A DNA stretch of 64,000 nt from Mesostigma viride (Eukaryota; Streptophyta; Mesostigmatophyceae; Mesostigmatales; Mesostigmataceae): positions 742,899 to 806,898 of the forward strand of contig RPFO01000131.1 in assembly GCA_009746045.1 (NCBI GenBank), written 5' to 3'. Shown here piece after piece: positions 14,801 through 25,128 of the stretch. The notes beneath the pieces are model-generated. The model was not told where the DNA came from. It ran no database searches and saw only the letters and a program-made list of their open reading frames with translations. The translations under genes were made by a program, and so were the position numbers. Position 1 is the first letter of the stretch. Every line of letters begins with the position of its first letter.

Positions 14801-17800
14801 ACGGCCACCAGAGTGGTGACCAACAGTTCACGGCCACCAGAGTGGTGACCAACAGTTCACGGCCACCAGAGTGGTGACCAACAGTTCACGGCCACCAGAG
14901 TGGTGACCAACAGTTCACGGCCACCAGAGTGGTGACCAACAGTTCACGGCCACCAGAGTGGTGGTCAACAGTTCACGGCCACCAGAGTGGTGACCAACAG
15001 TTCACGGCCACCAGAGTGGTGACCAACAGTTTACGGCCACCAGAGCGGTGACCAACAGTTCACGGCCACCAGAGTGGTGACCAACAGTTCACGGCCACCA
15101 GAGTGGTGACCAACAGTTCACGGCCACCAGAGTGGTGACCAACAGTTCACGGCCACCAGAGTGGTGACCAACAGTTCACGGCCACCAGAGTGGTGACCAA
15201 CAGTTCACGGCCACCAGAGTGGTGACCAACAGTTCACGGCCACCAGAGTGGTGACCAACAGTTCACGGCCACCAGAGTGGTGACCAACAGTTCACGGCCA
15301 CCAGAGTGGTGGTCAACAGTTCACGGCCACCAGAGTGGTGACCAACAGTTCACGGCCACCAGAGTGGTGACCAACAGTTCACGGCCACCAGAGCGGTGAC
15401 CAACAGTTCACGGCCACCAGAGTGGTGACCAACAGTTCACGGCCACCAGAGTGGTGGTCAACAGTTCACGGCCACCAGAGTGGTGACCAACAGTTCACGG
15501 CCACGAGAGTGGTGACCAACAGTTCACGGCCACCAGAGTGGTGACCAACAGTTCACGGCCACCAGAGTGGTGACCAACAGTTCACGGCCACCAGAGTGGT
15601 GACCAACAGTCCACGGCCACCAGAGTGGTGACCAACAGTCCACGGCCACCAGCGGAGCCCCATGCAACCATGCAACCATGCAACCATGCAACCATGCAAC
15701 CATGCAACCATGCAACCATGCAACCATGCAACCATGCAACCATGCAACCATGCAACCATGCAACCATGCAACCATGCAACCATGCAACCATGCAACCATG
15801 CAACCATGCAACCATGCAACCATGCAACCATGCAACCATGCAACCATGCAACCATGCAACCATGCAACCATGCAACCATGCAACCATGCAACCATGCAAC
15901 CATGCAACCATGCAACCATGCAACCATGCAACCATGCAACCATGCAACCATGCAACCATGCAACCATGCAACCATGCAACCATGCAACCATGCAACCAAG
16001 GTGATGGGCAACGGCTCGACAAGTCACCCATCCTTGAGGGGGTCGGATCGCGGGGTCATGTGGATGGGGTCCAAGCGGTCCAGCATCCGCCTTCTTGCAT
16101 CCTCCCCTGCTGCATCGGTGGCCCACCACGCACGGGACAACATATCACTCGTTCCCCATCCACCTGCGCGCATCCTCCCCTGCTGCATCGGTGGCCCACC
16201 ACGCACGGGACAACATATCACTCGTTCCCCATCCACCTGCGCGCATCCTCCCCTGCTGCATCGGTGGCCCACCACGCACGGGACAACATATCACTCGTTC
16301 CCCATCCACCTGCGCGCGTCCTCCCCTGCTGCATCGGTGGCCCACCACGCACGGGACAACATATCACTCGTTCCCCATCCACCTGCGCGCATCCTCCCCT
16401 ACTGCATCGGTGGCCCACCACGCACGGGACAACATATCACTCGTTCCCCATCCACCTGCGCGCATCCTCCCCTGCTGCATCGGTGGCCCACCACGCACGG
16501 GACAACATATCACTCGTTCCCCATCCACCTGCGCGCGTCCTCCCCTGCTGCATCGGTGGCCCACCACGCACGGGACAACATATCACTCGTTCCCCATCCA
16601 CCTGCGCGCGTCCTCCCATGCTGCATCGGTGGCCCACCACGCACGGGACAACATATCACTCGTTCCCCATCCACCTGCGCGCATCCTCCCCTGCTGCATC
16701 GGTGGCCCACCACGCACGGGACAACATATCACTCGTTCCCCATCCACCTGCGCGCATCCTCCCCTGCTGCATCGGTGGCCCACCACGCACGGGACAACAT
16801 ATCACTCGTTCCCCATCCACCTGCGCGCATCCTCCCCTACTGCATCGGTGGCCCACCACGCACGGGACAACATATCACTCGTTCCCCATCCACCTGCGCG
16901 CATCCTCCCCTGCTGCATCGGTGGCCCACCACGCACGGGACAACATATCACTCGTTCCCCATCCACCTGCGCGCGTCCTCCCCTGCTGCATCGGTGGCCC
17001 ACCACGCACGGGACAACATATCACTCGTTCCCCATCCACCTGCGCGCATCCTCCCCTGCTGCATCGGTGGCCCACCACGCACGGGACAACATATCACTCG
17101 TTCCCCATCCACCTGCGCGCATCCTCCCCTGCTGCATCGGTGGCCCACCACGCACGGGACAACATATCACTCGTTCCCCATCCACCTGCGCGCATCCTCC
17201 CTGCTGCATCGGTGGCCCACCACGCACGGGACAACATATCACTCATTCCCCATCCACCTGCGCGCGTCCTCCCCTACTGCATCGGTGGCCCACCACGCAC
17301 GGGACAACATATCACTCGTTCCCCATCCACCTGCGCGCGTCCTCCCCTGCTGCATCGGTGGCCCACCACGCACGGGACAACATATCACTCGTTCCCCATC
17401 CACCTGCGCGCATCCTCCCCTACTGCATCGGTGGCCCACCACGCACGGGACAACATATCACTCGTTCCCCATCCACCTGCGCGCATCCTCCCCTGCTGCA
17501 TCGGTGGCCCACCACGCACGGGACAACATATCACTCATTCCCCATCCACCTGCGCGCATCCTCCCCTGCTGCATCGGTGGCCCACCACGCACGGGACAAC
17601 ATATCACTCGTTCCCCATCCACCTGCGCGCGTCCTCCCCTGCTGCATCGGTGGCCCACCACGCACGGGACAACATATCACTCGTTCCCCATCCACCTGCG
17701 CGCGTCCTCCCCTGCTGCATCGGTGGCCCACCACGCACGGGACAACATATCACTCGTTCCCCATCCACCTGCGCGCATCCTCCCCTGCTGCATCGGTGGC

Positions 17801-20435
17801 CCACCACGCACGGGACAACATATCACTCGTTCCCCATCCACCTGCGCGCATCCTCCCCTGCTGCATCGGTGGCCCACCACGCACGGGACAACATATCACT
17901 CGTTCCCCATCCACCTGCGCGCATCCTCCCCTGCTGCATCGGTGGCCCACCACGCACGGGACAACATATCACTCGTTCCCCATCCACCTGCGCGCATCCT
18001 CCCCTGCTGCATCGGTGGCCCACCACGCACGGGACAACATATCACTCGTTCCCCATCCACCTGCGCGCGTCCTCCCCTGCTGCATCGGTGGCCCACCACG
18101 CACGGGACAACATATCACTCGTTCCCCATCCACCTGCGCGCATCCTCCCCTGCTGCATCGGTGGCCCACCACGCACGGGACAACATATCACTCGTTCCCC
18201 ATCCACCTGCGCGCATCCTCCCCTGCTGCATCGGTGGCCCACCACGCACGGGACAACATATCACTCGTTCCCCATCCACCTGCGCGCGTCCTCCCCTGCT
18301 GCATCGGTGGCCCACCACGCACGGGACAACATATCACTCGTTCCCCATCCACCTGCGCGCATCCTCCCCTGCTGCATCGGTGGCCCACCACGCACGGGAC
18401 AACACATCACTCGTTCCCCATCCACCTGCGCGCGTCCTCCCCTACTGCACCCAACCACTCCTTTCCAAAAGTTCTGAGTAATTAACAACTCATTTCCCCG
18501 CCGGTGTGCGTCCTCCCCGTGCTCCAACCTTGGCTGACCATACCTGTGGCAGATGGACGGATATATATACATTTTAATACATATATTATTATTGGATGTA
18601 TGTATATATATACATATATAGATACATCCAACGCTCCAAACGCAGTGCCTCTCTATACATACATCTCTATCTATATATACATATATAGATAGTTATACGC
18701 TCCAAACTGGACGCACCTCCTCGCATCCTCCCCCGGCTGCAGGAAGCGCACATCAATCTCTGCCTGTGGCACGCCCGGGGGGATGGGCAGCGGCTTCTGC
18801 GTGTACAGCCCCTTGTCGCCGTCGTACGCCATCATCGCGCCCTGCGTCATCGCCGCTTCTTGCGTCTCCAGCATCTTGATCACGGCGCGCCGCATCGGCT
18901 GCTTCTTCAGCTCGGGATCGATGCTCACCTGCGTTTGATGGTTAGGGTTTGAGGAGAAGGGTTTGAGGAGAAGGGTTTGAGGAGAGAGATTTGGTCTGTG
19001 GGAAGGAGAAATCGCAAGCTCCATGTCTTTCACAGGATGGATGGGGGGGCAGGAAGGAAGGCAGGGGTGTGTGAGGGCAGGAGGGACGTCATGGATGGAG
19101 ACAGGATGCTTGTCGCTGGTTGCACAGAATCACCTCGTACTATGGGACCATCTTTCATGTGGGCATCATGCTCGCTAGCAACCATCGCAGTTGCCTCCCT
19201 TGACATAGCAGCAGTAGCAAAGGTGGCACGCCAAGGCGCAGTGATCCCAAAGAAACCTTGTTACAACAACAGCCACCAGGTGGGCAACCAATCACTACAT
19301 GGACAGCCACCAGGGAGGCAGTTGGGACGGAAGTCGTGGGAGAACATCGCAGTCTGACAGGAAGCTATATAGCACGCGCTGGCTGTCCCTAGATAGTACA
19401 CAGCCAGGCGGGTAATGGGAGGCATGCCGGCATGAGTCGAGGCGGCAAGCGATCCTGTAACTTGCAACCGCTTTGAAGCAAATGATTCACAAGGTGGAAA
19501 GAATAGTGGCATTCCGTCGGCAGACCCCGTGCAATAAATCATTGGGGCGTACGCATTGGGCATTGGCAACTGTCCGCGTACTCGATGTCACCCGCATCAT
19601 TTCTTTGCCCCATCGCCAAGCGCGCAACAGCAGCCAGAATGCTGCCACGCAAAATTAATGGAGAGACTCCAGTCACTTCCACGTTGCATGGTCATCTGTA
19701 CTCACTTCCATGACATTCTATTGAGTCAGATAACAGTACGCAAACGCCCAATGATCTAAAGACACCTTGATAATCGCAAGCATGCAAAAGACCATGCGCA
19801 GCTGAATAAAGCACGCGCGGGTGTGCTCTCCAACACATACATCGTAATGGTAGATGTCTGCATGCGTGGGGATCTCATCGAACCGGTAATGGTTGGCCAT
19901 CACCGTCGTATGCCTCCCCAGACCCCCGAATCCTGGGCGCAGAGCCACCTGGAGCTCGTCCGCCGACTTCGGAAGTATCACTGGCTCCCGTGCCTGATGC
20001 AGATCCATGCAATCCATGAAAACCAATAACCGGAGAAAAGCTCAACGCCCACGTGAAAGAACACGGGTCGACTTACAAGAACACTATCCGGCATAATCCA
20101 CGCATGTATTGGAAAAGAATGCATTCCGATCTCACCGGCATGGAATCCATGAACGCTTTTGCAGCCAAAATTTCGTCCATGTTGGGACGGGGAGGTTCTT
20201 TCGGCTGGGGAAACGGCGGCCATTCTGCGGGAAATCCAGGTCCCCCGCCACGCCCCCCGCCACGGAATTCACCGCTGCCTCGGCCAAACCCCCCTCGTCC
20301 TTGAAATTCACCCCTTCCTCGGCCACCAAACCCTCCCCCGCCTCGGCCACCAAACTCTCCCCTACCTCGGCCACCATATCCACCCCGGTCCCCGCCAAAT
20401 CCACCCCGGTCCCCGCCAAATCCACCGTACGACAT
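11866..20435 (-). CDS. AGO: Argonaute family protein, N-terminal 355 codons in six exons (3' part outside window)
   Basis: Small-RNA-guided silencing protein. Exons in gene order: E1 20435-20136, E2 19993-19841, E3 18928-18717, E4 13769-13623, E5 12782-12649, E6 11984-11866. All junctions have GT..AG and keep phase (1065 nt). E1 starts at ATG 20435 (an in-frame ATG at 20447 is possible) and codes for an RGG/GRG-rich leader (GGFGGDRGGFGG...), as in PIWI and algal/plant AGO leaders. E2 and E3 give ArgoN: LRPGFGGLGRHTTVMANHYR, IYHYD-VSIDPELKK, AYDGDKGLYT. E4 continues with FRVTIKPAHIV and IPQDVLHALDVVLAQSP. E5 is the L1 linker (DUF1785), SSFYDPRFG...GLESWRGYYQSVRLTQSG. E6 continues DMMATAMVQAIPLPQYLWQL to the DLDRAK end. 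PAZ, MID and PIWI must lie to the left, beyond the 24-bp array. The introns carry several arrays and partial exon copies. Whether the gene is functional cannot be judged from the N-terminus. Confidence 0.93.
11985..12648 (-). repeat. Intron 5 of Argonaute with partial copies of neighbouring exon ends
   Basis: On the minus strand the segment around 12060-12100 reads HTADMVAAAMVQ, a diverged copy of the intron-end/exon-6 start (TADMMATAMVQ). Segments around 12410-12450, 12525-12575 and 12605-12640 repeat the end of exon 5 with its donor (TACCCAGGTTGAGCA-like on the plus strand). These copies lack the rest of the exons and are not needed for an in-phase transcript, so they are read as intronic duplication debris. 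Confidence 0.6.
13270..13531 (-). repeat. Two partial copies of the 3' end of Argonaute exon 4, in intron 4
   Basis: Translated on the minus strand, 13472-13531 reads GHIPQDLVHALEAVLAQLAH and about 13280-13345 reads RTPQGVLQLLEWLLAQSAH. Both are diverged copies of exon 4's TIPQDVLHALDVVLAQSP. The 13.47-kb copy also repeats the intronic GGGTGACCA that follows the true donor. Spacing is about 165-190 bp. They lie downstream of exon 4 in the gene. Joining exon 4 directly to exon 5 restores the normal Argonaute sequence, so these are probably non-coding duplicates, though a cassette-exon role is not excluded. Confidence 0.7.
13860..13935 (-). repeat. Partial copy of the 5' end of Argonaute exon 4, in intron 3
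   Basis: On the minus strand this reads ECRFRVITKPAHTAH, preceded by a TTTCAG acceptor-like hexamer. It is a diverged copy of exon 4's start ERSFRVTIKPAHIVH about 120 bp downstream. It is either a decayed duplicate or a pseudo-exon. Confidence 0.65.
14041..15652. repeat. 29-bp minisatellite, ~55 copies
   Basis: Tandem unit CAGTTCACGGCCACCAGAGT followed by GGTGACCAA, with a recurrent GGTGGTCAA variant. It lies in Argonaute intron 3. ORFs through it on the plus strand are periodic (87 nt = 3 x 29) and not genes. Confidence 0.96.
15661..15998. repeat. 8-bp microsatellite (ATGCAACC)n, ~42 copies
   Basis: Nearly perfect octamer array directly after the 29-bp array, in Argonaute intron 3. The high uniformity suggests recent expansion. 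It generates MQPCNHAT / MVAWLHGC-type ORFs in several frames, which are artefacts. Confidence 0.97.
16090..18450 (-). repeat. 73-bp minisatellite, ~32 copies, derived from the end of Argonaute exon 3
   Basis: Units are 73 bp (one of 72). Read on the minus strand each contains GCAGGGGAGGATGCGCGCAG then GTGGAT, matching the last bases of exon 3 and its donor (GCCGGGGGAGGATGCGAGGAG then GTGCGT). A degenerate partial unit sits between the array and exon 3 at about 18495-18530. Each unit therefore carries a decoy 5' splice site. Long plus-strand ORFs here are periodicity artefacts. Confidence 0.9.
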
Positions 20436-22219
20436 TGCACGGCACACCCGTCACTGGCGCGAGCCAAACCGAGAAATTGCAAACAGGAACGGGAGGGAAA
20501 TCCTACAGCATCACGTATGGCCGGTGCGGCGATGTATGCTGTTGCTGATAGATTGCAAGGAGCAAATCAATCAAGCACAGGAACAATTCGCAGTGAAGGC
20601 GACGTGCGATAAGAAGAGATTTGCCTGCACAAACGTCAATGGGGAAATGCGCGAAATGTTTACAGAGCTGACAGAAGTAGCTGAAGGTACACATGGAGAT
20701 GGAGAGAACTGCAGATACCTGTGCAGCTAGGGTGCCGTCCGTAGACCTGTGCCAGGCTCCCGTGTACAGTACCTAGTCTCCTTCTCCTGACTCGTGGCTA
20801 GATTTTTTCATAATTTCATGAAGTGAGTTTCTAAAGATTCTAATAAAACCCTTGCTGCAAGGACAGGCAACCCGCCACGCAGCAGTGGATCAGCGTCTTT
20901 CTGCTGCCGCCCAAATTTGCTGGCAGGTTTTTGCAGGCGATGGAGGAAAACCTTGAGAAACGGATCAGCTTACAGGCGCCCAAGCGCAGCGTTGATAATT
21001 GCTCAGCTACTGCGACTTTCCGGATACACAAACACCATTGCCCTTTTTTTGGCAGCTCTATCCCAAAGGCCTCGAATAAGTCAAGTAAAAACATCGTGAT
21101 CTCAGTACGCAACTACGTGCGTATCTCCTCAATTCGGGGTTGGCGATCTTAAGGTAAGTAAGAGTTCTCACGATTTTAGCGCCAGAGAGATCTTCTGGCT
21201 GTTGTGGGGCAACATGTCCGCTTTGATAAAAGCTTTAGTTTTGACTTTATGGTTACCTCTGTCTTACGCGTAATCTATTGAGGTGCAGGGTTGGTACACA
21301 TGAGCAAGCGCTCCGCTTTGTAGCGACATAATTATGGCCTATGGGCCAGGCTAGCGGCCACACCATTAACAGCAGATATTATCGGACATGGCTTTGGCGG
21401 CTTTGCAGCCTGTTGTGGATTGTTTCACTGTCTCCTTGGAACAGATCTGAACGGGTGTCGAAGAGGATAATCATATTACTTACTGAGAATCTATACTGTG
21501 AGATACCCCCCGTTACTGAGTGCGAGATAAGTTGCAAAGTTAGACCCTTTTCATAGTTGGCTGTTGGCAAGAATACGGCATATATACGCTTTAATAGCCA
21601 TTAAATTTTTACTTGGAATGGAATGGGGTAACCTTTTCTGTCTAATCATGGTTTCGCTGGCATTTCCTGCAACGCCTTGCTCCCTCCAATTCGTGAGCCC
21701 ATGTTCTGGGCTTCTGTCAGTGGTGTCGCCACCACGTTCGCACCTCTCTCATGTGGTGTTGCATACGAGTCTGGCCCTTTTCATGCGACCTTCTTTTTCC
21801 CTCTGTCCTGGCCTGTCACTAATGCTTTCGTCAGAGGCAGTTATGTCCATACGTATTCATGAGACGGCCAGTGCTAGAACACCTACCCATGATAACATCT
21901 CCGTCTAGCCATTGCTGACCGCTGTAACCAACGGTGTGCCGTGCACTCCTTTGCACAACACGCGACACATTGGTGTCTGCTTCATGCGTGCATGGAACGT
22001 GTGACAGGAGCTAGCAGCGCATCATCGCCGCTGGTCACCAGATAATCTCTTTGAAATATTATCCTGGCAGTAAGCTTCTGAAGGCAAGCAGCCACTCTCC
22101 TGTGCTGGCATTAGGGGTACCGGCATAAGGGTCACAAAAGGGGTTGTCTCAGGGGCACAAAAGGGGTATTCAAGGGCTACTCCTCGGCTTGCCCTGCCTG
22201 CATCTGCCGGATCCCTACA
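20436..22219. other. No supported gene; region upstream of the Argonaute and SAM genes
   Basis: This holds the presumed 5' UTR and promoter of the minus-strand Argonaute gene and the region upstream of the plus-strand membrane/SAM gene. Short ORFs exist but none has recognisable motifs or splice partners. No clear TATA box was assigned. Confidence 0.5.
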
Positions 22220-24846
22220 GTGACTCCCGACGTGTTACGGAGATTTGCCTCGTGCGGCACCCCACGCCGCCCCGCTCCACCCCGCTCCACCCTGCCTGCC
22301 CAGCGCGTGACCGCTGTTGCCCACCCTGCCATCCCCACCACTGCGGTGATGGCCCACCATGCCGCGGGTTTGACCTTGGCCTCCCACGCGGTGCCATGCG
22401 GCGGGCTGATGTCCCTGCACGGGGCGCGCTGCCATGGTCCTGTGGGCCGCCCCTCCACCCCACTACCCTCACGCGGGCATGGGACGGCTTGCATGAACGC
22501 AAGGACGTGCGCTGCCCTGTTAGGTGGGAGCCATGGCTGGCGAGTGGCCGGGGTTTCGTCACCGAGGGTGCACGCGGGTGGGGCCAGTTCAGCACTACTA
22601 GGCCGAGTGCATCAACGACGACAACTGCAGCAGCAGCGTCTGAGTAATATGAGATATGTGCATGTCGAGGCACGCAGCACATGGCTGGGCAGGGCGCTGT
22701 CGGTCCGTCTCCCTTCCTTGCATGGTGGTCTCAGGGACGCGCATGTGCCGACCCACCAACCAGACCGCCAGGTGGTGTGCTTCCGGCGAAAAGGTACCCG
22801 GCAGGGCAGCCGAGGGAGCGCCCGAAGAGACCGCGCGCAGGAGCCACCCGAGATGCCAGCACAAGGTTTCCCGTACCGCGGTGACCCCGTCCCCCCTGAA
22901 CCCCGCAGTCTGGTCCTCCCCCTGATCGGCACGGCGGTGGTGGCGGCCACCGTTCTCCCCTCGGTCATCACGGCTCTGTTTGCGGCGGGGGCCGCGATGA
23001 CCTTCCTCCCGGTGCTGGCGTTCATCGGCGTGGCCATCGCGTGGACCACGTTCGCGTCGATGATGCTGATCGTGCCGCTGGCCATGTTCCTCTTCCCCTT
23101 CCTCAGCCTCCTCTTCCCGGCCATCACGTTCTTCATCCCCGCCCCGGGGTTCTCGCTGGGCCCGCTCCTGGACAAGGTCGCGGCGCTGCTGGCGCTCGCG
23201 CACTTCTGCGCGGCGGTGTTTGGTTCCAAGTCCCGGCTGGCCGTAGAACGCGACATCGACGAGGACACGATGGCCGAGCAGATTCTGGCGACGCCACCAC
23301 TATCCTCGCCGGCACCCGAGGACCGATGGGCCCCCCTCGCGCTGCTGGCCTGGGTGCCACTGGTGGGCCCGGGAGCGGGGTGGTTGCTGGCATCCGCGCG
23401 TACGCCGGAATTATCTGAGGAGCGGCGCGACCGCTACACCAAGAACGCGCTCGTGTACAGCATCCCCCCGTTGCTGCATCTGTTTAATCTGGCGCCCGGT
23501 GGGGGGGTGTCGGCGCTTGGTCTCTCCGGGCTGTTCACTGGAACGGCGTGGTGGGTGTGCCTGGCGCTGGGGGCAATTCATCTGGGCCTGGAGGCGGGGC
23601 AGCTGCGGTCGGCGGTGCAGCGCGTGCGGCGCGAGGTGGTGGCGGAGATGGTGCCAGTGGTGGGCGTGGGGGCGGACGCCAGCACGCAGCGCCAGCTGGA
23701 TGAGTTTGACGCGCGGCTGGGGCAGGTGTCCACGCTGGATGGTGAGCGGCGAGGGTGGTGGTGATGTCGTGGTGGTGCGGGGTGGTAGTTGGTGGGGCTG
23801 GGTGGGTTACTTTAGTGGCAGACGTGGTTGCACAAAGTAGCGGTGGCGGAGTGCGAGAAGGCGGAAGTACTGGCGAGCTAGGGGGGATAGGGTCTGTAGT
23901 GTATGTGGCTTTAAGAGGTAAGGGTGCGTGGCCGTTTCGTCGTTTCCAGGGGGAACGGTTGCTGTAAGGTTAACCTTCGCCTCTGAGGGAAATGCTGGCA
24001 ATGCCTGCGGCATCCGTGGCGTCGGGGTGGGAAGGCGGTCGTCAGCTTGGGCAACAACCAGGTTTTTGCAAGTGTGGTGTCGGCGGATGCGAGGAGGTGC
24101 TCTGTGGGGAACAAAGTATACGCCCCTTCCGCCCCTTACTTGAACATGCCGCCGCAGGTTTGGTTTTATTAAGGAGTCAACCAGGTTTCTATACGCATGT
24201 TTCTCAGGGTGAGATCGATTCCATACTGGCAGATGGAGTCAACTGCGGGCTGGGGCGAATAACAAAGGTGCTGGTGCCTTGTTCACATTTCCAGTTGAGT
24301 TGCATCCAGTTGTCCAGTGGGGTACAGCCGGTACAGTTGGTCCCCCCCTTTTTCTGACCATGAAGCAGAGCGTGATGTCAGGATGTGGCACGACCCATCA
24401 TTTGGTGCATTCGTGTCCCATCGCCCTTCTTCTTCCTACATATCCTCATCTGTCGCTCTCTCTATACAGACAATAACCTGTCGCTCTCCGCCCGCTCATG
24501 CATGCAGCCTGAGGGCCCATTGGCGATTCAAATGATGCTTACCCCTTTGTAGTCCCTTGCCACTTTGACGACAGTTGTAACACATTTGTAACACATTTGT
24601 GATTGATTCCTGCCCACCATCACCGTCACCCTCCCATCGCCTATCCGCGGCTTTGCTTGCACATACGCCCTTTATGTGGTGCTGTGGATGGGAACTCGAT
24701 CACCCAATGTAATGCAAGTTTCTGGATGCCCACACGCCGGCTTGCCTCTGTGACGCTTGTGTTGCGTATGCTGATGCCCATCCCACGCGTCGTCTTTCGC
24801 CCCTGGTTGCCGGATCACCCCCACCGCAACCGCACACACATACACA

Positions 24847-24896
<50 letters not shown>

Positions 24897-25128
24897 AACA
24901 CAAACACCAGGCCCCCCCCGCCTGTGGAGCGTGGCGGATGTGTCCACCTGGCTGCGCCGTAACGGCTTTGGGCGCTACGTGGACATCTTTGCCAGCCACG
25001 GGGTGGACGGCCGCGTGCTGCTGTCGCTGGACGCGGGGGAGATGCGCGACGAGCTGGGGGTGGAGGCGTTGGGCGACCGTAAGAAGCTGGTGGAGGAGGT
25101 GGAGGCGCTGCGCAGTCGGGTGGGGTGA
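22220..25128 (+). CDS. Polytopic membrane protein with C-terminal SAM domain (two exons)
   Basis: Exon A is 22220-23741 and exon B 24911-25128. Donor G|GTGAGC and acceptor CACCAG|GC join in phase 1, giving about 579 codons to a TGA at 25126-25128. The N-terminal ~210 residues are Arg/Ser/Ala/His-rich and could be an organelle transit region or partly untranslated; the start is uncertain (ATGs at 22220, 22652 and 22853). From about residue 228 there are closely spaced hydrophobic segments (LVLPLIGTAVVAATVLPSVI, LPVLAFIGVAIAWTTF, MFLFPFLSLLFPAITFFI, then LALLAWVPLVGPGAGWLL and TGTAWWVCLALGAIHLGL). Exon B is a SAM domain: VADVSTWLRRNGFGRYVDIF, LLSLDAGEMRDELGV, DRKKLVEEVEALR. SAM domains mediate protein or RNA binding; the specific role here is unknown. 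The last ten codons are partly duplicated downstream. Confidence 0.82.
24828..24909 (+). repeat. (CA)n microsatellite ending at the SAM-exon acceptor
   Basis: A CACACA tract followed by three CAAACA units runs directly into the acceptor CACCAG|GC of the SAM exon. It takes the place where a pyrimidine tract is expected. Length variation here could affect splicing (inference). Confidence 0.9.

Noticed and set aside
15524-18485. Long ORFs (up to 950 aa) on both strands
   Set aside because: They arise from 8-bp and 73-bp arrays whose periods repeat all frames; the same unit is read in three frames.
1-18485. CRISPR array
   Set aside because: The repeats are contiguous without unique spacers, and the context is eukaryotic.
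18935-18990. Telomere-like GGTTAGGGTTTGAGGAG repeats
   Set aside because: Only about three units of 15 bp, not TTTAGGG arrays, and they lie in an intron.
22598-23268. Long minus-strand ORFs opposite the membrane/SAM gene
   Set aside because: GC-rich shadows with Arg/Glu-biased composition; the plus-strand frame has coherent membrane segments and joins a SAM domain.
24060-24110. Match of GGATGCGAGGAGGTGC to the Argonaute exon 3 end
   Set aside because: Only 16 nt, no further similarity and no array; treated as chance or a very small copy.
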